Assembly: GCA_965278965.1 (NCBI GenBank)
Contig: OZ257127.1
Span: 2,852,001-2,916,000 of the forward strand
Direction: 5' to 3'
Source: UBA10649 sp965278965
GTDB lineage: Bacteria > Actinomycetota > Actinomycetes > S36-B12
DNA length: 64,000 bases
Shown in pieces: positions 24,401-31,830 of this stretch. The notes under the pieces were generated by a model. It worked only from the letters and a program-made list of their open reading frames with translations, was not told where the DNA came from and did no database searches. Numbering within the stretch: the first letter of the stretch is position 1; every line of letters begins with the position of its first letter. The translations under genes and the position numbers were made by a program.

Positions 24401-25399
24401 TTACTCGGCGAGAGTGGCGACGAGCACGGCCTTGATCGTGTGCATGCGGTTCTCCGCCTGGTCGAACACGATGCTGGCCGGCGACTCGAACACCTCGTGG
24501 CTCACCTCGACGCCGTCGGTGAGGCCGAAGCGTTCGGCGATCTTGCGCCCGATGGTCGTCGACTGGTCGTGGTACGCGGGCAGGCAGTGCATCAACTTGG
24601 CGCCGGGGTCACCGGTGAGCGCCATGAGTGGGGCATCGATGCGGTAGGGCCGCAGGAGCTCGACCCGATCAGCCCACACCTCGTCGGGCTCGCCCATCGA
24701 GACCCACACGTCGGTGTGGACGAACTCCGCGCCCTCGAGCCCGGCGGCCACGTCGTCGGTGATCGTCAGTCGGGCACCGGTTTGCGCTGCGGTGTCCCGG
24801 GCCAGCTGCTGGACGTCAGCGTCGGGCCACAGCGAGCGTGGCGCGACGATGCGGACGTCGGCACCCATGAGCGCACCCATGACCAGCAGCGAGTTGCCCA
24901 TGTTGTAGCGCGCGTCGCCGACGTAGGCGTAACGCAGCGGTGCGTCGGTCTCGCGCGCGTGCTCGCGCATCGTCAGGAAGTCGGCCAGCATCTGGGTCGG
25001 GTGCCACCGTTCGGTGAGCCCGTTGTAGACAGGCACGTCGGCGTACTGCGCGAGCTCCTCGACCGTCGCCTGGCTCGCCCCGCGGTACTCGATGCCGTCG
25101 AAGATCCTGCTGAGGACTCGCGCGGTGTCGGCCGCGGACTCCTTGTGCCCGATCTGGCTGCTCGCCGGGTCGAGGATCGTCGCGTGCCCGCCCTGGTCTC
25201 GGATGGCGACCTCGAACGAGATCCGCGTGCGGGTCGAGGTCTTCTCGAAGATCAGCGCGAGCTGACGTCCGCGCAGCCTCTGCTCCTCGGTGCCGGCACG
25301 TCGCTCGGCCTTGAGCGTCGCGGCGAGGCGCAGGAGCTCGCCGAGCTCGGCCGGCGTGAAGTCGGCTTCCTTGAGCAGGTCACGTCCGTGCAGGGTCAC
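24401..25399 (-). CDS. Ornithine carbamoyltransferase
   Basis: The 332-residue enzyme joins carbamoyl phosphate and ornithine to give citrulline, or runs in reverse in arginine catabolism. STRTR near residue 55 binds carbamoyl phosphate, HPTQ near residue 133 completes that site, and HCLPAYHD near residue 273 binds ornithine. Length and the C-terminal SPASIVFDQAENRMHTIKAV favour the longer catabolic (ArcB-like) form over the ~310-residue anabolic ArgF, but no arcA or arcC is adjacent and it stands alone, so the direction is undecided. GTG 25399 has TAGCGT six bases upstream on its strand, a leaderless promoter. Confidence 0.92.
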   Translation of the reverse strand: MTLHGRDLLKEADFTPAELGELLRLAATLKAERRAGTEEQRLRGRQLALIFEKTSTRTRISFEVAIRDQGGHATILDPASSQIGHKESAADTARVLSRIFDGIEYRGASQATVEELAQYADVPVYNGLTERWHPTQMLADFLTMREHARETDAPLRYAYVGDARYNMGNSLLVMGALMGADVRIVAPRSLWPDADVQQLARDTAAQTGARLTITDDVAAGLEGAEFVHTDVWVSMGEPDEVWADRVELLRPYRIDAPLMALTGDPGAKLMHCLPAYHDQSTTIGRKIAERFGLTDGVEVSHEVFESPASIVFDQAENRMHTIKAVLVATLAE

Positions 25400-25455
25400 C
25401 GCGGAACGCTATCGCGACCGCTCGGCGGGGCGTGCCGCCCGCCGCGGGACCGCGT

Positions 25456-25827
25456 CTACGCGATGCCGAGGGCGCGAGGGGAGACCGCGGCGTCGATCGC
25501 GTCGCGTGCCACGCGCAGCCCCTCGCCGCGCGCCCGGGGGTAGTGGTGTGAGTCGAGCCGGGAGTAGATGTCCTCGCGCTCGCCCTCGGACAAGCCGCCC
25601 CACACGCCGTACGCCTCCCGCGCCCGGACGGCGTAGTCCGCGCACTCCATCCGAACGGCGCAGGCGGCGCACACGAGCTTGGCGGCACGGTCTCGCCGCA
25701 ACCGCGAGGAGCCGCGCTCGTTCTGGGGATGGAAGAACAGAAGGGGGTCAGCGGCCCGGCACGCGCCGTCCTCTTGCCAGTGCCACTGCGCGTCCTGGGG
25801 AACCTGGGCGAGTGGCTGCTGCGGCAT
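25456..25827 (-). CDS. WhiB family Fe-S transcriptional regulator
   Basis: The 123-residue protein has WhiB cysteines at 23, 53, 56 and 62 (C...CAAC...C), the GVWGG turn near residue 74 and a 45-residue C-terminal tail. It should bind a [4Fe-4S] cluster and act on transcription through the principal sigma factor. The ATG has GGGAGGACG at normal distance, and TAGCGT (25862-25867 on the complementary strand) is a likely -10 box, leaving a short leader. It is monocistronic between the carbamoyltransferase and thioredoxin genes, all on the minus strand. Its subclass among WhiB1-7 cannot be fixed by eye. Confidence 0.9.
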   Translation of the reverse strand: MPQQPLAQVPQDAQWHWQEDGACRAADPLLFFHPQNERGSSRLRRDRAAKLVCAACAVRMECADYAVRAREAYGVWGGLSEGEREDIYSRLDSHHYPRARGEGLRVARDAIDAAVSPRALGIA

Positions 25828-25926
25828 GGTGGTCGTCCTCCCGGTGCGTGCTGTGGCTTCAACGCTACGGGCACGGACGGGGCGGCAGCACGGGCGAAGG
25901 TCCCGAACCTCAGGGCCTTCGGCACG

Positions 25927-26301
25927 CTAGGCGGGGGCGTCGCTCCCGTCGGTCGCCAGCTGCGCGCGGACCTCGTCCATGTCGACGTCTCGGATCGCCT
26001 GCACGAGGTTGACCAGCGCCGGCTCGGGCAGCGCCCCGGCCTGGGAGTACAGGACGACGCCGTCGCGCACCGCCATGAGCGTGGGGATCGACGTGATCCC
26101 GAACGCGCCGGCCAGTCCGGGCTCGGCCTCGGTGTCGACCTTCGCGAAGCAGATGTCAGGGTTCGCCTCGGAGACGGCTTCGAACACCGGCGCGAACGAC
26201 CGGCACGGGCCGCACCACGACGCCCAGAAGTCCACCAGGACGATCGGGCGCGAGGAGATGACGTCGCTGAACGTGTCCTCCGTGACGGTCTGCGTGCTCA
26301 C
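25927..26301 (-). CDS. trxA: Thioredoxin
   Basis: The 124-residue cytoplasmic protein has the thioredoxin fold with the redox motif WCGPC at Cys30/Cys33, preceded by VLVDFWAS, and the cis-Pro loop SIPTLMAV near residue 75. It reduces protein disulfides and can remove persulfide sulfur. It is longer than the usual 105-110 residues because of a tail (DMDEVRAQLATDGSDAPA). The GTG start has TAGCGT seven bases upstream, a leaderless arrangement, and a CsoR-type operator lies 6 bp further upstream, in the same geometry as at csoR. It is divergent from a DUF3039 gene. Confidence 0.93.
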   Translation of the reverse strand: MSTQTVTEDTFSDVISSRPIVLVDFWASWCGPCRSFAPVFEAVSEANPDICFAKVDTEAEPGLAGAFGITSIPTLMAVRDGVVLYSQAGALPEPALVNLVQAIRDVDMDEVRAQLATDGSDAPA

Positions 26302-26308
26302 GCGGAGA

Positions 26309-26336
26309 ACGCTAGCACTGATACCCCCATGGGTAT
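26309..26336 (-). promoter_or_regulatory. CsoR-type operator and leaderless -10 box of trxA
   Basis: ATACCC (26321-26326), four bases and GGGTAT (26331-26336) form a perfect 6-4-6 inverted repeat identical in its arms to the csoR operator. On the minus strand, six bases separate it from TAGCGT (26309-26314), then seven bases lead to the GTG of trxA. Confidence 0.7.
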
Positions 26337-26360
26337 GTGTGCCCGGGAGGGGGCTCTCCC

Positions 26361-26372
26361 TACACTGCCCGC
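26361..26372 (+). promoter_or_regulatory. Leaderless -10 box of the DUF3039 gene
   Basis: TACACT at 26361-26366 is followed by six bases and ATG 26373. This fixes the start codon in place of the upstream in-frame ATG at 26337. Confidence 0.6.
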
Positions 26373-26657
26373 ATGACGACCGAACCGCTCACCTCGCCGG
26401 ACCTGTCCGGCTCGACGCTGCTCGAGGAGCAGCCGTACCGCACCGACGACGGCGACCACGAGCGGTTCGCGCACTACGTCGAGAAGGACAAGATCGTCGA
26501 GAGCGCGGTCATGGGCACTCCGGTGAAGGCGCTGTGCGGCAAGACCTGGGTCCCGAACCGCGACCCCGCGAAGTTCCCGGTCTGCCCGGACTGCCAGGCG
26601 ATCATCGACGGGATGCCCCGCGGCAAAGGCAAGGGTCCGGACGGCGGGGGGACCTGA
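26373..26657 (+). CDS. DUF3039 domain protein
   Basis: A 94-residue protein of the actinobacteria-restricted DUF3039 family, function unknown. It has HYVEKDKIVESAVMGTPVKALCGKTWVPNRDP followed by FPVCPDCQAIID, so three cysteines (one in ALCGKTW and a CPDC pair) could bind a metal such as zinc or iron. The family is widespread in Actinobacteria as a small housekeeping protein. It is leaderless, divergent from trxA, and its stop overlaps the start of the following MFS gene. The shared intergenic operator may influence it. Confidence 0.85.
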   Translation: MTTEPLTSPDLSGSTLLEEQPYRTDDGDHERFAHYVEKDKIVESAVMGTPVKALCGKTWVPNRDPAKFPVCPDCQAIIDGMPRGKGKGPDGGGT

Positions 26658-28027
26658 CCGGGTCCCAGCCCAGGACATCGGTCTGGCGGGGTGAGTACCG
26701 CCCGCTGAGCATCGGCATCGTCGCGCTCATCACCCTCGTCGCGTTCGAGGGGATCGGGTCGGCCACCGCGATGCCCGTGGTGGCGATCGAGCTCGGCACC
26801 CTCGCGGCCTACACCTGGGCCTTCAGCGGCTTCATCGCGTCCTCGCTCGTGGCGATGGTCGTCGGTGGGCTGTGGTCGGACGCCCGCGGCCCGCGCGAGC
26901 CCTTGATCGCCGGAGTCGCCGGCTTCGCCGTCGGCGCGGTCGTCGCCGGCTCGGCCAACGGGCTCGGGGTCCTCGTCGCGGGACGCGCTATCCAGGGAGC
27001 AGCAAGCGGGCTGCTGATCGTCGCGGTGTACGTCCTCATCGCGCGCGCCTACCCCGAGGACCTACGTCCCCGGGCGTTCTCCGTCCTCGCCGCGGCGTGG
27101 GTCGTGCCCGGGCTCGTCGGCCCGTTCATCGCCGGCTGGCTGGCCGAGTCGGTGACGTGGCGGGCGGTGTTCTGGATCGTCCCCGTCTTCGTCATCGGGC
27201 CGGCGCTCCTGCTGTTCCCCCGGATCGGCGCCTACGAGGGCGGCACGCTGCCGCCGAGCGCGCGACGGCGGATCGTGGCCGGCGCCGCGGCGACCGTCGC
27301 GCTCCTCGTCGTCCAGGACGGGCTGCTGCGGGTATCGGTGCTGGGCCTGGTCGAGGCCGGCCTGGCGGTGGTGCTCCTCGTCGTCGCGCTGCGGCCGCTC
27401 CTGCCGGTCGGCGCGCTGCGTTTCGCCCGGGGGCTTCCGGCGAGCGTGATGATGCGCGGCCTCGTGTCGTCGGCGTTCTTCTCGGCGGAGGTGTTCGTCC
27501 CGCTTGCCCTCGTGCGCGCACGGGGGCTTTCGGCGACGCAGGCCGGCATCATCTTGTCCGTGTCCGCCGCGCTCTGGGTGGTGGGCTCGTACCTGCAGGG
27601 CCGCCTTCCGCCGGAGCGCGACCGCAGCACCCCGGTGCGGATCGGCGCGGTGGTCGTCGTGCTCTCGCTGCTCGCCCTCCCGCTGGCCGTCCTGACGACG
27701 CTGCCGCCGTGGGTCGCGGCGATCGCCTGGGGAGCAGGCGCGATCGGCATGGGCCTGGCGATCCCGTCGGTGTCGGTCCAGGTCACGCGGCTGTCCCCTC
27801 GCGATGCCCTCGGGACGAACTCCGCGGCGATCCAGATCATCGACTCCGTGCTCGGCGTCGTCGTGGTGTCCGTGCTCGGGCTCGGGCACGCCTACGCGGA
27901 GGCGCACGGCGGCGCGACGGGGACGACCTACGCCCTGCTGTGGGTCGCGTCGGCGGTGATGGGCGCGCTCGCGATCGCGCTCGCCGGCCGCATGCGCCCA
28001 GCCCTCAACCCCGCCGACGCGCCCTGA
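26654..28027 (+). CDS. MFS transporter (start probably CTG)
   Basis: About 457 residues with 12-14 hydrophobic segments; IGSATAMPVVAIELG in helix 1, VVGGLWSDARGPREPL as the MFS loop 2-3, and RAIQGAASGLLIVAVYVLIARAYP as motif C-like region place it with drug/metabolite exporters. The protein must begin before VWRGEYRPLSIGIV, yet no ATG, GTG or TTG exists in frame between the DUF3039 stop and that point. The only reasonable candidate is CTG 26654, which overlaps the DUF3039 stop (CTGA) and follows a G-rich stretch. A GTG about 120 bp inside DUF3039 is the alternative. Substrate unknown. Confidence 0.8.
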   Translation: MTGSQPRTSVWRGEYRPLSIGIVALITLVAFEGIGSATAMPVVAIELGTLAAYTWAFSGFIASSLVAMVVGGLWSDARGPREPLIAGVAGFAVGAVVAGSANGLGVLVAGRAIQGAASGLLIVAVYVLIARAYPEDLRPRAFSVLAAAWVVPGLVGPFIAGWLAESVTWRAVFWIVPVFVIGPALLLFPRIGAYEGGTLPPSARRRIVAGAAATVALLVVQDGLLRVSVLGLVEAGLAVVLLVVALRPLLPVGALRFARGLPASVMMRGLVSSAFFSAEVFVPLALVRARGLSATQAGIILSVSAALWVVGSYLQGRLPPERDRSTPVRIGAVVVVLSLLALPLAVLTTLPPWVAAIAWGAGAIGMGLAIPSVSVQVTRLSPRDALGTNSAAIQIIDSVLGVVVVSVLGLGHAYAEAHGGATGTTYALLWVASAVMGALAIALAGRMRPALNPADAP

Positions 28028-28085
28028 GTGGTCGCTAAAAGCCCGTCCAGCAGCGTTTTACCGACCATTCAAGGCGCCTCGGCGG
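28018..28085. repeat. Palindromic intergenic element, copy 2 (convergent junction)
   Basis: Bases 28018-28040 pair with 28056-28078 at 19 of 23 positions, including TGGTCG/CGACCA and TAAAA/TTTTA. The 3' flank 28069-28085 (17 bases) is identical to 13881-13897 of copy 1, and the arm core TGGTCG is shared. It lies between the MFS and YajQ genes; the left arm covers the MFS stop codon. Confidence 0.65.
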
Positions 28086-28109
28086 TGGGGGACGGCCTCG
28101 GCGGTGGGG

Positions 28110-28601
28110 TCAGCGGTAGTTGTCGAACTGGGTCGCGAAGTCGAGGTCCGTCTCACGCACGAGTGCCTGGACGGCCTGGAGGTCGTCGCGGCTCTTGCTC
28201 GTCACGCGGAGCTCGTCGCCCATGACCTGGGTCTTGACGCTCTTGGGTCCCTCGTCGCGGATGAGCTTGGCGAGCTTCTTCGCCTGCTCGGTGCTGATCC
28301 CGGCGGTGAACGTCCCGCTGATCTTGTACTCCTTGCCGGAGGCCCGCGGGTCGTCCGCGTCGAACGCCTTCAGGCTCAGCCCGCGCTTGATGATCTTGTC
28401 GCGGAAGACCTCGAGGGCGGCCTTCGCGCGCTCCTCGGTGCTCGACGTGATCTCGACGGCGAGCTCGCCCTTCCACTCGATCGTCGTGCCGGTGTTCTTG
28501 AAGTCGAACCGCTGCGCGAGCTCCTTGGCGGCCTGGTTCAACGCGTTGTCGGCTTCCTGACGATCGACCTTGGACACGATGTCGAAGCTGCTGTCGGCCA
28601 C
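28110..28601 (-). CDS. YajQ family nucleotide-binding protein
   Basis: The 163-residue protein matches the YajQ/DUF520 family, two ferredoxin-like domains; some members bind cyclic di-GMP or nucleic acids, but the actinobacterial role is unknown. SSFDIVSKVDRQEADNALNQA at the start, RFDFKNTGTTIEWK near residue 33, SLKAFDADDPRASGKEYKI in the middle and QVMGDELRVTSKSRDDLQ near residue 125 are family hallmarks. GTG 28601 has a strong AAGGAGG at five bases. Length is standard (about 163). It stands alone between a convergent MFS gene and the divergent tRNA-Tyr. Confidence 0.93.
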   Translation of the reverse strand: MADSSFDIVSKVDRQEADNALNQAAKELAQRFDFKNTGTTIEWKGELAVEITSSTEERAKAALEVFRDKIIKRGLSLKAFDADDPRASGKEYKISGTFTAGISTEQAKKLAKLIRDEGPKSVKTQVMGDELRVTSKSRDDLQAVQALVRETDLDFATQFDNYR

Positions 28602-28680
28602 GGGCTCCTCCTTACGGTGCGCGGTCATTGTGCCAGTGCGGTCGTGTGTATCCTTCCTGCGGCACCACGAGCGGCACCCT

Positions 28681-28762
28681 GGCGGGTTGCCCGAGCGGCC
28701 AATGGGAGCGGACTGTAAATCCGTCGGCTTTGCCTTCAGTGGTTCGAATCCACTACCCGCCA
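28681..28762 (+). tRNA. tRNA-Tyr (GTA)
   Basis: An 82-base class II tRNA: acceptor GGCGGGT/ACCCGCC, anticodon stem GGA/TCC region around CTGTAAA with anticodon GTA, a long variable arm, and T-loop TTCGAAT. Discriminator A at 28762; no encoded CCA. Confidence 0.95.
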
Positions 28763-28766
28763 CGCC

Positions 28767-28802
28767 GGGCCGGTTTCCTCTGATTTCTGGGGAAACCGGC
28801 CC
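28767..28802 (+). terminator. Hairpin terminator after tRNA-Tyr
   Basis: GGGCCGGTTTCC (28767-28778) pairs perfectly with 28791-28802 around a 12-base loop, directly after the tRNA. Confidence 0.75.
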
Positions 28803-29074
28803 TCGCGCGTTGCGGACTGTTCGCCCGATCGGAGGCTATGTCCCCATGGCGTTCCCCTAGACGTGCATGCGACGGGCCGGGAAATCGGATATAGCGGTAC
28901 AAACAGCGTCCATTGGGGGCACGTGGGCGTGATGAGGTCAGCCAGGGCCGCAAGCACCGACACGGCCGCCAGTACTGCGATGACGCGTCCAGCCCGGTAC
29001 CGCGTTCGAATGACAAATCACGTACGCCAGTCCTGTGCGAGCCACCGGGTTTCACGCAAGCTGATCTCGAACGA
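28803..29074. other. Gene-free stretch of lower GC
   Basis: About 270 bases after the tRNA-Tyr terminator hold no gene I can support. Local GC is near 60 %, well below the surrounding ~72 %. Short open frames on both strands lack start signals and family features. Confidence 0.5.
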
Positions 29075-29383
29075 CTAGTCGCGCTGCTCGTCCTCGCGGT
29101 CGAGTTCTGCCTCGATCTGCTCCAGAGTCACGGTTTCGCCTCTGGCGTCGTACTCTGCGAGCCGCTGTTTGATTCGTGCAAGGCGCTCCGCTTGTGGGTC
29201 CGGTTGCCCGTACAGGCGAGCCGCGATCCTGTCAGGGATCGTCTGGGCGACCACGGCCCCCCGCTTGGCCTGCTGTATGCCCGCGTCCAGCCCATCGGTG
29301 ATCGCGTCGCCCGCCCCTCCGCCGAACAGCGAGCCGAACACCAGTTCCGAGAATGGCTCCCAGAAGTTGCGGCCCCTCCCCAT
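29075..29383 (-). CDS. Small hypothetical protein
   Basis: I do not recognise this 102-residue protein. It starts MGRGRNFWEPFSELVFGSLF, continues with a glycine-rich turn (GGGAGDAITDGLDAGIQQAK), and ends in a charged, probably helical segment (ERLARIKQRLAEYDARGETV then EQIEAELDREDEQRD) that could form a coiled coil. No signal peptide or clear membrane helix is seen. ATG 29383 is chosen because no residues upstream look coding; TAAAGT lies a short way upstream on the same strand as a possible -10 box. It is flanked by lower-GC DNA and tRNA-Tyr, so it may be horizontally acquired. Confidence 0.55.
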   Translation of the reverse strand: MGRGRNFWEPFSELVFGSLFGGGAGDAITDGLDAGIQQAKRGAVVAQTIPDRIAARLYGQPDPQAERLARIKQRLAEYDARGETVTLEQIEAELDREDEQRD

Positions 29384-29492
29384 GTCCCGAACTTTACGCC
29401 GGACGCCTCCAGAGCGCCCTTGGGTTCCTCCAACGCAGGGGACCCCGCCGTTCGTCGTCCGGGCGACGGATGAGCGCCGGCGGGCCAGGCCG

Positions 29493-29504
29493 TACCGTGA
29501 CGCC
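29493..29504 (+). promoter_or_regulatory. Leaderless -10 box of the PAP2 gene
   Basis: TACCGT at 29493-29498 is followed by six bases and GTG 29505, the same geometry as several other genes here. Confidence 0.55.
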
Positions 29505-30416
29505 GTGGGCATCGGGACCGCGAGCACCGAGGCCGGCGCGGCACTCACGCACGCCGGCCTGGCGTGGGTGCCCTGGTACGACGCGCTAGGGCTCGCCGCG
29601 GTCCTTGCGGTGGCCGCGCTCGCGCTGGCGGCCCACCCGCGCACCCGCGCATCCGTCAGCACGGTCCGCGAGGTGGCACTGATCCTCGCCCTGTACGGCG
29701 CATGGCAGTTCGCCACGACCCTGCGCGTCGGGGACCGGGCCGGCGCGGAGGAGGCCGGCGCCGGGTTGGCGTCGGTCGAGGCGGCGCTGCACTGGCCGAC
29801 CGAGGCCGCGCTTCAGGCGCCCGTCCTGGCGCACAGCTGGCTCGTCGCGTTCGCCGACCTGTACTACGCCGTCGCGCACGTGCCGGTGTTCGTCATCACG
29901 CTCGCCTGGGTGCTCCTGCGCCACCGCGCGGACTGGCCGTTCGCCCGCACGACCACGGCGATCGTCACGGGGCTGTGCCTACTCGTCCAGCTGCGGCCCG
30001 TGGCGCCGCCGCGGCTGCTGCCCGACCTCGGGGTGGTCGACACGGCGCTGGAGAACGGGCGCTCGGTGTACGCCGCGCTCCCCGGAGCGAACGAGCTGTC
30101 GGCGATGCCGTCCCTGCACATCGCCTGGGCCGCGACGGTCGCGCTCCTCATCGTCGTCTGCGCCCGCAGCCCGTGGCGCTGGATCGCGCTCGCCTATCCA
30201 GCCGTCACGCTGTGGGTCGTCGTCGTCACCGGCAACCACTTCATCCTCGACGGCGTCGTCGCCGTGGCGCTCCTGGGCATCGCTGTCGGCGTGACGCTGG
30301 CCTTCCCCTCCCAACGGCCACGACGGCTCGTGCGCGCGACGGTGCCGGCACCCGCCGCGCCGCCGCCCGGCGTGCCCGAGTCGGCCGGCCATCGGCCGTG
30401 CCGCGCCAGGTCCTGA
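29505..30416 (+). CDS. PAP2 superfamily membrane phosphatase/phosphotransferase
   Basis: The 303-residue membrane protein has about six helices and the PAP2 active site in two parts: SAMPSLHIAWA near residue 205, with the first catalytic His, and VTGNHFILDGVVA near residue 245, with the second His and Asp. The order and spacing match the Aur1/Ipt1-like (inositolphosphotransferase-type) PAP2 branch common in Actinobacteria, which acts on lipid-linked phosphates at the outer face of the membrane. GTG 29505 is set by a leaderless -10 box. The C-terminal 40 residues are Pro/Ala-rich and cytoplasmic. Substrate not known. Confidence 0.85.
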   Translation: MGIGTASTEAGAALTHAGLAWVPWYDALGLAAVLAVAALALAAHPRTRASVSTVREVALILALYGAWQFATTLRVGDRAGAEEAGAGLASVEAALHWPTEAALQAPVLAHSWLVAFADLYYAVAHVPVFVITLAWVLLRHRADWPFARTTTAIVTGLCLLVQLRPVAPPRLLPDLGVVDTALENGRSVYAALPGANELSAMPSLHIAWAATVALLIVVCARSPWRWIALAYPAVTLWVVVVTGNHFILDGVVAVALLGIAVGVTLAFPSQRPRRLVRATVPAPAAPPPGVPESAGHRPCRARS

Positions 30417-30422
30417 CCGGCC

Positions 30423-30821
30423 CTATCTGGACCCGGCCGACGCGGCGAGGTGTGCGAGCGCAGCGAGCGCGTCGTCGACCCGGTCGAGGGGGACGAGCAG
30501 GTGGTCGTGGTGGGTGCCCGCGAGAACGTTGCACGGGATGTCCTGTGCGGCGAGGGCCGTCGCGAACGCCGCCGTCAGGCCGACGGCCGCGAGATCGGAG
30601 TGCACGCGCAGCGTGATCCAGCCGGCGACGAACTCGTAGGCCCAGCCGTGCGCGTCGGCCGTCCGGCGCGGCACGACCACGGTGACGCCCTCGTCCTCGA
30701 CGACCAGCGCGTCGACCGGGACAGCGGGTCGCTCGGCGAGGAGCACGTACGCGTAAGCGCCCGGGCGGACGACAGGGTCAAGCGTCGCCAGCAGCCGTCC
30801 GAGGTCCCTCTCGCCGCTCAC
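30423..30821 (-). CDS. ACT domain protein
   Basis: A 132-residue protein with two small ACT-like modules (ACT_7 type): YVLLAERPAVPVDALVVEDEG in the first half and ITLRVHSDLAAVGLTAAF then NVLAGTHHDHLLVPLDRVDDAL in the second. Related proteins are annotated as ACT-domain amino-acid-binding regulators; HHDHLLVP is a recurrent C-terminal motif. The ligand and partner are unknown. Its GTG start overlaps the stop of the upstream SDR gene by four bases, so the two are coupled. It converges on the PAP2 gene with only 6 bp between stops. Confidence 0.82.
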   Translation of the reverse strand: MSGERDLGRLLATLDPVVRPGAYAYVLLAERPAVPVDALVVEDEGVTVVVPRRTADAHGWAYEFVAGWITLRVHSDLAAVGLTAAFATALAAQDIPCNVLAGTHHDHLLVPLDRVDDALAALAHLAASAGSR

Positions 30822-31759
30822 ACGGAGTCCAGGGGGTAGCGGACGCCGGTGAGGTCCTCACTCGCCGCCCACAGGCGTCGGGCGACGTCCGCGTCGGCGG
30901 CCGCTGCCGACCGGCCGACGAGTCGCGGGTACCCGCGCTGCTCACCGAACCCGTCGGGTCCGAAGTAGGCACCGCCCGGGACACCCGGCGCAGTGGCGGC
31001 GTACAGGGTCGGCAGCGCACCCATCTCGGCGCTCTGGGCCAGGACCGCGTTCGCCGCGGACCCGACCCACGTGCCGACCCTGCCGAAGCGCGAGGCCGGC
31101 CCGCCAGCGACGAGGTGCGTCGCGGAGTACCCGGGTTGGGCCGCGACGGCGTGCACGCCGGCGTCCACCGCGCTCAGCCGCCGGTCGAGCTCGGCGGTGA
31201 ACAGCAGGTTCGCCAGCTTGCTCGCCCCGTACGCGCTCCACGCCCGGTACCGACGGGTCCGCTGGAGGTCGTCGAGGTCGATCCGGCCGAACCGGTGGGC
31301 GTTCGACGACACCGTGACCACCCGCGAGCGCGGCCGCGCCACGAGGGCCGGCAGGAGGAGTCCGGTCAGGGCGAACGGGCCGAGGTGGTTGGTCGCGAGC
31401 TGGGACTCGAAGCCGTCGACCGTCGTCCGCTGCGGGACGGCCATGATGCCGGCGTTGTTGACCAGCAGGTCCAGGCCGACGGGATGCTCGTCGGACCAGG
31501 AAGCCGCGAACGCCCGGACGCTCGACAGGTCCGCGAGGTCGAGCAGTCCGACGCTCACGTCGGCGTCCGGCGCGACGGCCCGGATGCGGTCGGCGGAGAG
31601 TGCGCCCCGCTCGCGGCTGCGGACGGCGAGCGTGACGGCCGCGCCGTGCCGTGCGAGCTCGAGCGCCGTCACCTCGCCGATGCCGGAGCTGGCGCCGGTG
31701 ACGACCGCCGTCCGGCCCGTCAGGTCGGGCATATCGCGAGCCGTCCAGCGTGCTTCCAT
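30818..31759 (-). CDS. SDR family oxidoreductase (retinol-dehydrogenase-like)
   Basis: The 313-residue protein is an extended-length classical SDR similar to the retinol dehydrogenase/protochlorophyllide-reductase-like group. TGASSGIG near residue 21 binds NADP(H), NNAGIM near residue 97, TVSSNAH carries the catalytic Ser, and YGASKLANLL near residue 173 provides Tyr and Lys; the catalytic set is complete. NHLGPFALTGLLLP is typical of the group. The ATG at 31759 is chosen since upstream sequence is unlike the family. It is the first gene of a two-gene operon with the ACT protein. Substrate unknown. Confidence 0.87.
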   Translation of the reverse strand: MEARWTARDMPDLTGRTAVVTGASSGIGEVTALELARHGAAVTLAVRSRERGALSADRIRAVAPDADVSVGLLDLADLSSVRAFAASWSDEHPVGLDLLVNNAGIMAVPQRTTVDGFESQLATNHLGPFALTGLLLPALVARPRSRVVTVSSNAHRFGRIDLDDLQRTRRYRAWSAYGASKLANLLFTAELDRRLSAVDAGVHAVAAQPGYSATHLVAGGPASRFGRVGTWVGSAANAVLAQSAEMGALPTLYAATAPGVPGGAYFGPDGFGEQRGYPRLVGRSAAAADADVARRLWAASEDLTGVRYPLDSV

Positions 31760-31830
31760 GGGCCTAGTCAACCGCCGCGGAGCCGATTTCTCCGCCCCGT
31801 GCCGCCTTGTGTACGCTTGCGTGGCTTTCC

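Noticed and set aside
28741..29020. Possible attL/attR pair from the tRNA-Tyr 3' end
   Set aside because: Only the heptamer TTCGAAT recurs downstream (near 29007); that is too short for an attachment-site duplication.
28863..29078. 71-codon plus-strand frame in the low-GC patch
   Set aside because: No Shine-Dalgarno or -10 box at a sensible distance, no recognisable family, and codon use unlike neighbouring genes.
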